Shown here: positions 34,280 to 43,944 of the stretch, in pieces | Layout of the letters: every line of letters starts with the position of its first letter | Numbering within the stretch: position 1 is the first letter of the stretch | DNA from: Halomonas sp. YLGW01 | GTDB lineage: Bacteria; Pseudomonadota; Gammaproteobacteria; Pseudomonadales; Halomonadaceae | Direction of reading: 5' to 3' | Assembly: GCF_014840935.1 (NCBI RefSeq) | Contig: NZ_CP062005.1 | Coordinates: 2,046,001 to 2,110,000, forward strand | DNA length: 64,000 nt | The notes under the pieces: model-generated | Seen by the model: the letters and a program-made list of their open reading frames with translations, nothing else | Told to the model about the DNA's origin: nothing | Databases searched by the model: none | Position numbers and translations under genes: made by a program

Positions 34280-34888
34280 ATGCCGGATATGTCGCATCCT
34301 ACCCTCTCGCTCGAATCCCTCGCCGCTGACCTGCCGATCGCTCATCCTGCCACGACGCTGTCGCAACTGACCGTCGATAGCCCGGCCAGCGCCCTGCTCA
34401 CCGACTTCACCCGGGTGCGTGCCCGCACCATCGGAACCGAGACCCCCGCCGAAGAGGCCCGCCTCATCATGCAGGCCAGTGGCGTTCGCCTGCTGCTGGT
34501 GGCCGATGCCGATGGACACTGCCAGGGTATCGTCACCGCCAAGGAACTGCTCGGCGGGCGTCGCACGACCCAGGCCATGCAGACACACCAGATTGCCCGC
34601 ACCGACGTGACCGTCGGCATGGTGCAATCGTCCTGCTCGATGCTGCACGCGCTGCCTCTGACACGCCTGGCGCATCTGACCATCGGCGACCTGGTCAAGG
34701 CGTTGCAGGCCCACTGCGACCAGCACCTGCTGATCGTCGATCAGGACGAGCAGCTAAAACCTCGCCTGCGCGGCCTGGTCTCGGCCTCCGATGCCGGGCG
34801 CGCACTAGGCATCGAGCTTGGCCAGTTGCTCAGGGAGCCGCATAGCTTCGCCGATATCTGTCGCGTCATGCTCGGCCACGAGCTGTGA
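34280..34888 (+). CDS. CBS-domain protein
   Basis: A 202-aa soluble protein with a CBS pair: the first unit is about residues 50-90 (ARLIMQASGVRLLLVADADG) and the second about residues 135-185 (CDQHLLIVDQDE, LRGLVSASDAGRALG). CBS pairs bind adenine nucleotides and gate partner proteins; no partner domain is fused here. AAGGAG lies seven bases before ATG 34280. The PmrA-like box upstream suggests induction together with the lipid A enzyme. The role is unknown. Confidence 0.82.
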   Translation: MPDMSHPTLSLESLAADLPIAHPATTLSQLTVDSPASALLTDFTRVRARTIGTETPAEEARLIMQASGVRLLLVADADGHCQGIVTAKELLGGRRTTQAMQTHQIARTDVTVGMVQSSCSMLHALPLTRLAHLTIGDLVKALQAHCDQHLLIVDQDEQLKPRLRGLVSASDAGRALGIELGQLLREPHSFADICRVMLGHEL

Positions 34889-34979
34889 TGTCCCGCCAGC
34901 CCCGGGAGGCGTGATAACCTGATATAAACTGACCGTGCCGGCGCCCTGCCGGCATCTGCGACATTGCACAAGGCGCGTC

Positions 34980-35957
34980 ATGGCACACGATCACGCTCAT
35001 GCTCACGGCCACCACCATCACAGCGACAGCGAAGCCCGGCTCCTCTGGGCACTGGGACTCACCGGAACCTTCATGATCGCCGAGGTGGTCGGCGGGGTGC
35101 TTTCCGGCTCGCTGGCGTTACTGGCCGACGCCGCCCACATGCTCACCGACAGCGCCGCCCTGGCGCTGGCCTGGTTCGCCGCCCGCTTGAGCAAGCGCCC
35201 CTCCGATCGACGACGCACCTTCGGCTATCACCGGGTGCAGGTCCTCGCGGCCTTCGTCAACGGCCTGGCGCTGATCGGCCTGGTCATCTGGATCGGTGTC
35301 GAGGCCATCGGTCGTCTGCTGAGCCCGGTCGACATCCAGGCCAATACCATGATGGGGGTCGCGGCTCTCGGCCTCGCGGTCAATCTGGTGGTGTTCGCCA
35401 TCCTGCACCTTGGCGATCGCGACAACCTCAACATCCGCGGGGCGGCACTGCACGTGCTGGGCGACCTGCTCGGCTCGGTGGCGGCCATCGTTGCCGGCGC
35501 GGTGATTCTCGTCACCGGCTGGATGCCGATCGACCCCCTGCTGTCGCTGCTGATCGCCCTGCTGATCCTGCGAAGCGCCTGGCAATTGACCCGCGAATCC
35601 GCACACATCCTGCTGGAGGGGACGCCGGACGGCCTCGACGTGGACCAGATCGAGCGCGATATCCCGCGCCAGGTAACGGCCGTCTCGGAGGTCCACCACG
35701 TGCATGCTTGGTCCCTGACTCCGGCCTGGCCGATGGTCTCGCTGCATGCCACCCTGCTCGACGGCATGGATCGTCACGAGGCGCTGATCTCCATCAAGAC
35801 GCTGCTGGATGAGCGCTTCGGCATCCGTCATGCCACCATCCAGCTCGAGGCACGCGGCCACTGCCTGGACACACCGGATTCAGAGGGCTGCGAAACATCA
35901 GATCAACGGACGCTCACTCGCACGGGTAACGCTAGCGACACTCACGTCCCCTCATGA
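34980..35957 (+). CDS. CDF-family cation efflux protein (CzcD/ZitB-like)
   Basis: A 325-aa six-helix exporter of Zn or similar divalent metals by proton antiport. The His-rich N terminus (AHDHAHAHGHHHH) and the transport site motif LLADAAHMLTDSAAL match ZitB/CzcD proteins, as does the C-terminal cytoplasmic domain (VHHVHAWSLTPAWPMVSLH). AAGGCG is upstream. crcB starts 15 bases after its stop, so the two are probably one operon. Confidence 0.92.
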   Translation: MAHDHAHAHGHHHHSDSEARLLWALGLTGTFMIAEVVGGVLSGSLALLADAAHMLTDSAALALAWFAARLSKRPSDRRRTFGYHRVQVLAAFVNGLALIGLVIWIGVEAIGRLLSPVDIQANTMMGVAALGLAVNLVVFAILHLGDRDNLNIRGAALHVLGDLLGSVAAIVAGAVILVTGWMPIDPLLSLLIALLILRSAWQLTRESAHILLEGTPDGLDVDQIERDIPRQVTAVSEVHHVHAWSLTPAWPMVSLHATLLDGMDRHEALISIKTLLDERFGIRHATIQLEARGHCLDTPDSEGCETSDQRTLTRTGNASDTHVPS

Positions 35958-35972
35958 CAGACAAGGATCACC

Positions 35973-36371
35973 ATGTGGCTCTCGATTCTCGCCATCAGTG
36001 GCGGTGCGGCATTGGGCGCCAATGCCCGCTGGTTGCTGGGACTGTGGCTTAATCACTATTTCCCGGCCATCCCCCTCGGCACCCTGGTCGCCAACACCCT
36101 CGGCGGCTACCTGATTGGCCTCTTCGTGGCACTGTTCAGCGAGCACCCTCACATTTCGCCGGAGTGGCGGCTGTTTCTCGTCACCGGTCTGTTCGGCGCC
36201 CTGACGACGTTTTCGTCCTTCACCGCCGAGATCCTTGCCAACCTTCAGGCCGGTCGCCCAGGTCTCGCACTGACCGGCATCGGCCTGCACTTGGGCGGCT
36301 CGCTGCTGTTCGCCTGGCTGGGGATGCTCAGCGTGAGTCTGGTGCGCAACCTGATGGGGGCCCTGCCCTGA
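35973..36371 (+). CDS. crcB: Fluoride ion channel CrcB/Fluc
   Basis: A 132-aa four-helix dual-topology fluoride channel. Conserved blocks are GGAALGANARWLLG, GTLVANTLGGYLIG and the pore motif GLFGALTTFSSFTAE. No fluoride riboswitch was seen upstream, as the gap to the CDF gene is only 15 nt and the gene relies on that transcript. Confidence 0.93.
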   Translation: MWLSILAISGGAALGANARWLLGLWLNHYFPAIPLGTLVANTLGGYLIGLFVALFSEHPHISPEWRLFLVTGLFGALTTFSSFTAEILANLQAGRPGLALTGIGLHLGGSLLFAWLGMLSVSLVRNLMGALP

Positions 36372-36485
36372 GCCCCTGTCCCTGATGGCGGCAAGCCACA
36401 TTCTCGAGCCTGTCGCCTGATCGAGACTCCCGAGGCTCGGTCGCGACTGATAGGATGCCTCCTTGTCCCTTGAATCGATCCTCTT

Positions 36486-37736
36486 ATGAGCCCCGACCGG
36501 CCTTCCATGGATAGTCCTTCTACTGAGCCCTCTGCCGAGCCGCTCGCTTCAGAGCCGTCCACCCACGAGCCGTCCACTGATGCTCAGGCCCTCGCCGCGC
36601 AGGGGCCTGCCAGTTCGCGCCTGGTGAACATTCAGGCACGCATTGCAGGCCTCAGTCAGCGCCTGAGGCCCTATGCCTGGCTGTGGCCTCCCGTGGCCTT
36701 CAGCGCCGGGGTGGCGAGCTTCTTCCTGGTCGACCGCCAGCAGTGGCTAGGGGGCGCACTGGCGCTGGCGATGCTGCTCGCCTGGTTACTGCTACTCTCG
36801 GAAAGCCTGATTCAACGACGGCTGGCCAGCCGCGGCTACCCGCACCTGTCACGGGGCGTGACCACCTTCATTGCCCAGATGATCCACCAGGAGACCCTGT
36901 TCTTCAGCCTGCCGTTCCTGCTGGCCACCACGGTGTGGTCTAGCGGCCAGGCGGTCTTCACGGTGGTCTTCATGGGGCTGGCCCTGCTCTCGGTCCTCGA
37001 TCCGCTGTATTTCCGTCTGGCCGAGCGCCATCGCTGGGTATATTTCGCCTTCCACGCCCTGTGCGTGTTCGTGGTGGTGCTGGTGACACTGCCGATCATG
37101 CTGCACCTGACCACCGGAGAGAGCCTGGCGATCGCCCTGGCCGTGATGGTGGTATTCGCGGTGCCGAGCCTGGTGAACCTGCTGCGCCCCAAGCGGGCCG
37201 CCAGCTGGCTGGCGCTGATCGGACTGGCGCTGCTGCTGGCCGGCGCCGGCTGGGCCGGCCGTGGCTGGGTCCCGCCCGCCAACCTCTGGCTCACGGGCTA
37301 TGCCCTGTCACCGGCACTCGAGGTCTCGGCCCGCAACCCCAGCGGCGAGATGCCTTTGACCCGCGAGGCGGTGACCTCCCGCGGCCTCTATGTCTACACC
37401 GCGATTCGCGCGCCCCGCGGCCTGAGCGAGACGGTCTACCACGAGTGGCGCCATAACGGTGTGCTGATCGATCGTATTCCGCTGCAGATCCGGGGAGGGC
37501 GCGCAAAGGGCTACCGAGCCTGGACGCACAAGCAGCGCTTCCCGGCAGAGCCCGCCGGCGACTGGCGGGTGGATGTGATGACGCCCTCGGGACAGCGTAT
37601 CGGCGTGGTGCGCTTCACCGTTAGCGAGACGATGGAGGAGGCGCAAGTGGTGGATGGCGATATTCAGACGCCGCGAGGCCTACCGGGACTCGACTGGCGC
37701 CAGCTGATTCCCGCCAGGGAAAGAGACGAGCAGTAA
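36486..37736 (+). CDS. Membrane protein with DUF2914 domain (DUF5924-like)
   Basis: A 416-aa protein. A Pro/Ser/Glu-rich N terminus (residues 1-45) is followed by about seven hydrophobic helices (residues 65-262) and a periplasmic-type C-terminal domain with YHEWRHNGVLIDRIPL, GGRAKGYRAWTHKQ and GDWRVDVMTPSGQRIG, a pattern of DUF2914. Its function is unknown; other DUF2914 proteins are envelope-associated. It stands alone and is followed by a hairpin. Confidence 0.75.
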   Translation: MSPDRPSMDSPSTEPSAEPLASEPSTHEPSTDAQALAAQGPASSRLVNIQARIAGLSQRLRPYAWLWPPVAFSAGVASFFLVDRQQWLGGALALAMLLAWLLLLSESLIQRRLASRGYPHLSRGVTTFIAQMIHQETLFFSLPFLLATTVWSSGQAVFTVVFMGLALLSVLDPLYFRLAERHRWVYFAFHALCVFVVVLVTLPIMLHLTTGESLAIALAVMVVFAVPSLVNLLRPKRAASWLALIGLALLLAGAGWAGRGWVPPANLWLTGYALSPALEVSARNPSGEMPLTREAVTSRGLYVYTAIRAPRGLSETVYHEWRHNGVLIDRIPLQIRGGRAKGYRAWTHKQRFPAEPAGDWRVDVMTPSGQRIGVVRFTVSETMEEAQVVDGDIQTPRGLPGLDWRQLIPARERDEQ

Positions 37737-37760
37737 TCACCGCCGTTTGCGGCGGTGATT
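37735..37760 (+). terminator. Hairpin after the DUF2914 gene
   Basis: A 10-bp perfect stem (AATCACCGCC/GGCGGTGATT) overlapping the stop codon, loop of six bases. There is no U-tract, so termination is likely but not certain. Confidence 0.6.
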
Positions 37761-37780
37761 CAGTCCTCACTCAATCCGGG

Positions 37781-37815
37781 GTTGCATTGCCCGATGTGAG
37801 TTCGGACAATGCAAC
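37781..37815 (+). promoter_or_regulatory. Palindromic operator candidate before the MarR gene
   Basis: GTTGCATTG (37781-37789) and CAATGCAAC (37807-37815) are perfect inverted repeats; an inner CCGA/TCGG pair extends the symmetry. It lies 26 nt before ATG 37842, which fits autorepression by the MarR-family product. It also makes the alternative ATG at 37809 unlikely as a start. Confidence 0.6.
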
Positions 37816-37841
37816 TATTAGCTGGCGAACTGAGGGCAACC

Positions 37842-38288
37842 ATGCAAAAGAATATCGGCTTCAAGCTGGCCCGCCTGCCAAGGCTCTGGCGAGCCATCCT
37901 CGATCAGCGCCTGGCCCCGCTGGGCCTGACCCAGACCCGTTGGGTCACGCTCTATCATCTCTGGCGGCTCGGCGATGGTCAGCCCCAGTGTGACTTGGCC
38001 CGAGCCATCGGTGTCGAGGCTCCGTCCCTGGTGCGCACCCTGGATCAGCTGGCCCAGCAAGGCCTGATCGAGCGCTGCCCCTGCGACCATGACCGTCGTG
38101 CCAAACGCATCTTCCTGACCAAGGAAGCCTCACCGCTACTCGAGCAGATCGATAGCGTGGTCGAGAAGGCACGGGAGGAGATGCTCGACGGGCTCAGCCA
38201 TGAGGACATCGAACGCCTCGATGCTCTGCTCTCTCGCATCGAGGATAACGGCCTGAAGATACAGGCCCGGGACGATGTGAAGGCCTAA
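37842..38288 (+). CDS. MarR/SlyA-family transcriptional regulator
   Basis: A 148-aa winged-helix dimer. The DNA-recognition region is QCDLARAIGVEAPSLVRTLDQ, and the wing carries the usual D-x-R residues (DHDRRAKRIFLT). The N terminus FKLARLPRLWRAILDQRLA matches SlyA-type proteins. ATG 37842 follows GAGGGC; the upstream ATG falls in the palindrome. The target genes are unknown, but its own promoter is the obvious candidate. Confidence 0.88.
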   Translation: MQKNIGFKLARLPRLWRAILDQRLAPLGLTQTRWVTLYHLWRLGDGQPQCDLARAIGVEAPSLVRTLDQLAQQGLIERCPCDHDRRAKRIFLTKEASPLLEQIDSVVEKAREEMLDGLSHEDIERLDALLSRIEDNGLKIQARDDVKA

Positions 38289-38315
38289 GTCCGGTCGACA
38301 ATGTGACGGCAGGCA

Positions 38316-38858
38316 TCAGCGACGCGTTTCATCGCGCATTTCTCGAAACCCCAGCTTGCGGGGCGCCGGTTGATCCGGTCGCCCCGCAAGCTGATCCTGA
38401 AGCTCCGTGAGCCGCTGACGAGGTGCTTCGAAGGCGTCGCAATCCAGTGATTCCCCCCACCACAGCGTCAGTGCCCCACGGCTGGACTCCACCACCATGG
38501 CATCAGGCGGCAACGCCTGAAGCACTCCTTCCAGGCGCGTCAGCAGCGCCTCCGGCAAGGCCCGCAGCGGCTCGATCCGCCAGCGCCACCCGTCGCCGAA
38601 CGACTTCAGCGACTGACCTGCCGCCCCCTCTCGCACCAGCACGAAACGTGGTCCCGGGTACTCACTCGGATAGGACCAGCGGTAACTGGCCATCTTGCCG
38701 GCATCATGCAAGGGTGGCTCCTCGAGCTTGACCTCGATGCCGGCTTCCATCGCCGCCGTTCGCAACCGCCCGACCCTACGCTGCCTGGGATTGGGGCGCA
38801 GCCACAGCATGGGCGACAACATCAGTCCTATCACCAGCACAATGATCAACCAAACCAT
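38316..38858 (-). CDS. Conserved hypothetical protein with N-terminal membrane anchor
   Basis: A 180-aa protein not recognised. One membrane helix at residues 3-19 is followed by a basic patch (RPNPRQRRVGRLR) and a soluble domain rich in Trp and Arg (SFGDGWRWRIEPLRALPE). The end is disordered and basic. GAGGT upstream supports ATG 38858. It is divergent from the universal stress gene. Confidence 0.65.
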   Translation of the reverse strand: MVWLIIVLVIGLMLSPMLWLRPNPRQRRVGRLRTAAMEAGIEVKLEEPPLHDAGKMASYRWSYPSEYPGPRFVLVREGAAGQSLKSFGDGWRWRIEPLRALPEALLTRLEGVLQALPPDAMVVESSRGALTLWWGESLDCDAFEAPRQRLTELQDQLAGRPDQPAPRKLGFREMRDETRR

Positions 38859-38969
38859 ATACACCTCGACCTGCCAAGTCGGCCAAGCACGGATCGGCAT
38901 GATGACGCCATGCGCCAGCAAGCCACCTCTCGGGCAAAATATAAGAGTTAACTAAAATATTCTAAAAGA

Positions 38970-38983
38970 TTGATCTACATCGT
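38970..38983 (+). promoter_or_regulatory. FNR/Anr-like site before the universal stress gene
   Basis: TTGAT-CTAC-ATCGT matches TTGAT-N4-ATCAA at eight of ten positions. A -10-like TAGAGT at 39006-39011 places the site centre close to -41.5, the normal position for FNR activation. Confidence 0.5.
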
Positions 38984-39048
38984 TGTAGCGAGCCGATGTC
39001 ACGCCTAGAGTCTAGTCAGGCCCATTTACTTTCCAGCGGGGAACTCCT

Positions 39049-39501
39049 ATGAGCAACGAGTATCGCCATATCCTGGTCGCCGTCGATCTGACCAAGGATT
39101 CTCACAAGGTGCTGGAGCGCGCGCTGCCCATTGCCGATCGCAACAAGGCCAAGCTTTCCATCATGCATACCCTGGAGCCGCTGGGCTTCGCCTATGGCGG
39201 TGATATCCCGATGGACCTGACCAGCATCCAGGATCAGCTGGACGACCACGCCAAGCAGAGGCTGGCCGAAATCGCCGACCCGCACCAGGTCGCCAAGGAA
39301 GACCAGCATGTGGTGGTGGGCATGCCCGACACCGAGATTCATCGCTTCGCCGAGGAGCATGACGTCGACCTGATCGTGGTCGGCTCTCACGGTCGGCATG
39401 GCTTCGCGCTGCTGCTCGGCTCCACCTCCACAGGCGTGCTGCACGGTGCCAAGTGCGACGTGCTGGCCGTGCGCGTTGGCGAGGACGACAGCAAGGAATA
39501 G
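39049..39501 (+). CDS. Universal stress protein, UspA family
   Basis: A 150-aa cytoplasmic stress protein. The fold starts with YRHILVAVDLTKDSHKVLERA, and the ATP-type motif GSHGRHGFALLLGSTSTGVLH is present with a final VLAVRV strand. GGGGAA lies upstream of ATG 39049. The FNR/Anr-like site suggests induction at low oxygen, as reported for some Pseudomonas Usp genes. Confidence 0.92.
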   Translation: MSNEYRHILVAVDLTKDSHKVLERALPIADRNKAKLSIMHTLEPLGFAYGGDIPMDLTSIQDQLDDHAKQRLAEIADPHQVAKEDQHVVVGMPDTEIHRFAEEHDVDLIVVGSHGRHGFALLLGSTSTGVLHGAKCDVLAVRVGEDDSKE

Positions 39502-39553
39502 ATCAGCCTCGCGCGGCCTCGTTCGCCCAACGACATCGCTTCTCTAACACCGA

Positions 39554-39582
39554 AGCGGCGGCGCCTCCAGGGCGCCGCCGCT
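39554..39582. terminator. Bidirectional hairpin between usp and uup
   Basis: Perfect 12-bp stem (AGCGGCGGCGCC/GGCGCCGCCGCT) with a TCCAG loop, between two convergent genes. Confidence 0.75.
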
Positions 39583-39601
39583 GCTTGGTCAGGACACGCA
39601 A

Positions 39602-41560
<1,959 letters not shown>

Positions 41561-41744
41561 GCGTTTACCTCTTGGTGTTCATCATTCGGCGTGCCGCCTG
41601 GGCACGCGCCAGTGGCCCTAGTGTACCGCGGCCGGCGCCCCGCCGTCGGCCCTTGTGGTGCCCGGGCGACGACGGCGGACACGCGTGACCACGCCGGCAG
41701 CGGGCGGGTACAATGCGTGGCCATTTTTCGAGAGGAAACGCCCC

Positions 41745-42608
41745 TTGGCCGAACCGACCGCCACCTTCGACGATGTACTGCCCGAGGCGCTGCGCTTTCG
41801 CTCCCCGGCCCCGCTGGTGGACATCGGCGCCAACCTCACCCACGAGAGCTTCGCTGGCGACCTCGAGGCGGTGATCCAGCGCGCGCGAGCCGCCCATGTC
41901 GATACCCTGATCCTCACCGGTACCGACCGCGAGCATGCCGAACAGGCGGTTGAGCTCGCCCGTCAGTATCCGGGACTCTATGCCACCGCCGGCGTGCATC
42001 CTCACGACGCCAGCGGCTGGAGCCCCGAACTTGCCCGTGCCATGGCCGCGCTGCACCGGGAGCCCGAGGTGGTCGCCGTCGGTGAATGCGGACTCGACTT
42101 CAACCGCAACTTCTCCACGCCGGCCGACCAGGAGCGCGCCTTCGAGGCACAGCTGGGGCTGGCCGCCGAGTCCGGCCTGCCGCTGTTTCTGCACGAGCGC
42201 GATGCGGGACGGCGCATGCTGGAGATGCTGCATGCCTGGCGCGACGACTTAAGCCAGGCGGTGGTGCACTGCTTCACCGGTGAGCGCGAAACGCTCTACG
42301 GCTATCGCGACCTGGATCTGCACATCGGCCTGACCGGCTGGCTGTGCGACGAGCGCCGTGGCCATCACCTGCGCGATCTGGTGCGCGAGATCCCCCTCGA
42401 CCGGCTGATGGTCGAGACCGACTGCCCCTACCTCTTGCCGCGCAACCTGCCGGCCAAGCTCAAGGGACGTCGCCACGAGCCGGCGTTGCTGCCGTGGATC
42501 GTCCGCGAGATCGCCCACTGGCGCGGCCTCGACGAACAGACGCTGGCCGAGGCGACCACCGCCACGGCCCGCACCTTCTTCCGACTACCTGCTGACAAGG
42601 ATTCCTGA
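41745..42608 (+). CDS. tatD: TatD-family metal-dependent DNase
   Basis: A 287-aa TIM-barrel hydrolase (3'-5' exonuclease family). Metal-ligand blocks are LVDIGANLTHESF, AGVHPHDA, GECGLDFNRNFS, LFLHERDAG, VVHCFTG and ETDCPYLLPR. The start is TTG 41745: AGAGGAAA lies ten bases upstream and no ATG is available near the fold. The first 20 residues are extra to the barrel. The next gene starts one base after the stop. Confidence 0.9.
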   Translation: MAEPTATFDDVLPEALRFRSPAPLVDIGANLTHESFAGDLEAVIQRARAAHVDTLILTGTDREHAEQAVELARQYPGLYATAGVHPHDASGWSPELARAMAALHREPEVVAVGECGLDFNRNFSTPADQERAFEAQLGLAAESGLPLFLHERDAGRRMLEMLHAWRDDLSQAVVHCFTGERETLYGYRDLDLHIGLTGWLCDERRGHHLRDLVREIPLDRLMVETDCPYLLPRNLPAKLKGRRHEPALLPWIVREIAHWRGLDEQTLAEATTATARTFFRLPADKDS

Positions 42609-42609
42609 C

Positions 42610-43137
42610 ATGGCCGATGTTCCCGGCTTCATTGCCGTCGAGACCGGTGAAGAAGGCGGCCTGCCGCTGGCGATCGCCTGGTCGCTGAACGACGGGCGCA
42701 TCAAGCACACCCTGATCCAGCCCGACTGCGACTGGCTCGAGGATGACCTGGTCGCGCTGGGCGACTACAGCCAGGAAGAGCTTGAGAGCCTGGGAGTCAG
42801 CGCGCTTGACGTGATCCGCGAGCTCGAGACCGATCACTTCAACGCCACACTCTATACCGCGGGCGTGAGCGACGACGAGGCGGCCCTGTCGCGGCTGTTC
42901 GAGACCTTCGGTCTCGACCCCTTCGTCGAGATGGCCCCCGCCGAGGCGCTTTATCCGGACCTCCCCCCCGGGGAATGGTCACGGGAGCGCGGCATGCTGT
43001 TCGCCGAACAGGGCCTGGAACCGATGCGACCGGAACAGGAAGTCGAAGTCATGCTGATGCTGCATCGTCGGCTGATGCTGGGTGAGGACACCGAATTCGG
43101 CCATGACGGCAGTCACGACATCGACCTGGAAGATTAA
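42610..43137 (+). CDS. Unknown acidic protein coupled to tatD
   Basis: A 175-aa, strongly acidic protein starting one base after tatD. The N terminus FIAVETGEEGGLPLAIAWSL recalls the first motif of DEDD exonucleases (D-x-E), and HFNATLYTAGVSDDEAALSR recalls the later His/Asp part, but the first Asp is replaced by Ala, so it could be an inactive relative. That reading is speculation. The C terminus MLMLHRRLMLGED is followed by an Asp/His tail. Confidence 0.7.
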   Translation: MADVPGFIAVETGEEGGLPLAIAWSLNDGRIKHTLIQPDCDWLEDDLVALGDYSQEELESLGVSALDVIRELETDHFNATLYTAGVSDDEAALSRLFETFGLDPFVEMAPAEALYPDLPPGEWSRERGMLFAEQGLEPMRPEQEVEVMLMLHRRLMLGEDTEFGHDGSHDIDLED

Positions 43138-43235
43138 GCCAGCGCCCCTGAACCAAAAGCGCAAGAGGCCAGAGTAAAGGGTAGGAGACCCGGTCAGAAG
43201 AGCGGCTCAGCCGAATCATGGGCCGAGGCCGACGT

Positions 43236-43802
43236 TCAGGCCGGGGTGGGAACGCATACCGCCTCGAGCCGGCGCCGGCCCCGGGCGCTCGCCTCCGCCA
43301 GCGGCTTTTCCTCCAGGTAGAAGGCCGCCAGGGCATCGCGAAAGGCCGCGGCGCGGGCCGGCAGACCCTCGGCCTCGACCCGGGCCGCCCGCGCCTCGAC
43401 CCGGGCCCGGAACCCCTCCCGGTCGACCTCCACCTCCCCCAGGTTATCGACGCTTACGTTGAAGGGCAGCCCACAGGCCCGCGTGAACAAGAGCTCCAGT
43501 GCCTGGGGCGCCACCTCTACCGCCTCGAAGGATTTCTGCTGCTCGGCATCGCGGCCGTCGGGCAGGTACCAGTAGCCGTAATCCTCAAGCAGTCGGCGCC
43601 GGGCGCCGGCGATGCACCAGTGGCTGACCTCGTGCAGGACACTTGCGAAGAAGCCCCGGGCGAAGATCACCCGATGGTAGGAGCAGTCGGCATCCGCGGG
43701 CAGGTAGAGCGGCTCGTCCCCGCCGCGTACCAGACGCGTCTGATAGCTGGAGTAAAAGAGGCCATCGAACAGGGCGATGACGTCCTCGAGGCGATGGGTC
43801 AC
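43236..43802 (-). CDS. epmC: Elongation factor P hydroxylase EpmC
   Basis: A 188-aa enzyme that hydroxylates the modified lysine of EF-P. The signature HRVIFARGFFASVLHEVSHWCIAGARRR carries the metal-binding HEVSHW motif, and YGYWYLPDGRD follows, as in E. coli YfcM. The other EpmA/EpmB and efp genes are not in this window. It is divergent from the MATE exporter. Confidence 0.92.
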   Translation of the reverse strand: MTHRLEDVIALFDGLFYSSYQTRLVRGGDEPLYLPADADCSYHRVIFARGFFASVLHEVSHWCIAGARRRLLEDYGYWYLPDGRDAEQQKSFEAVEVAPQALELLFTRACGLPFNVSVDNLGEVEVDREGFRARVEARAARVEAEGLPARAAAFRDALAAFYLEEKPLAEASARGRRRLEAVCVPTPA

Positions 43803-43944
43803 AGCATCTCCGGGTGGCGAAACATCGGGGCGCAGTATAAGGGCCTCGCGGCCAAGCGAAAACCATCCCCGATTGCTAGACTACGGCTCCCCGCTCGGCC
43901 GCCCCAGGAAGGGTGAGGCTCGCCGTATTCGAAAGGAGTGTTCG

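Noticed and set aside
23294-36371. Integrase, transposase, att site or CRISPR in the copper island
   Set aside because: None was seen. The island is called accessory from its remnants and gene content only, not from mobility genes.
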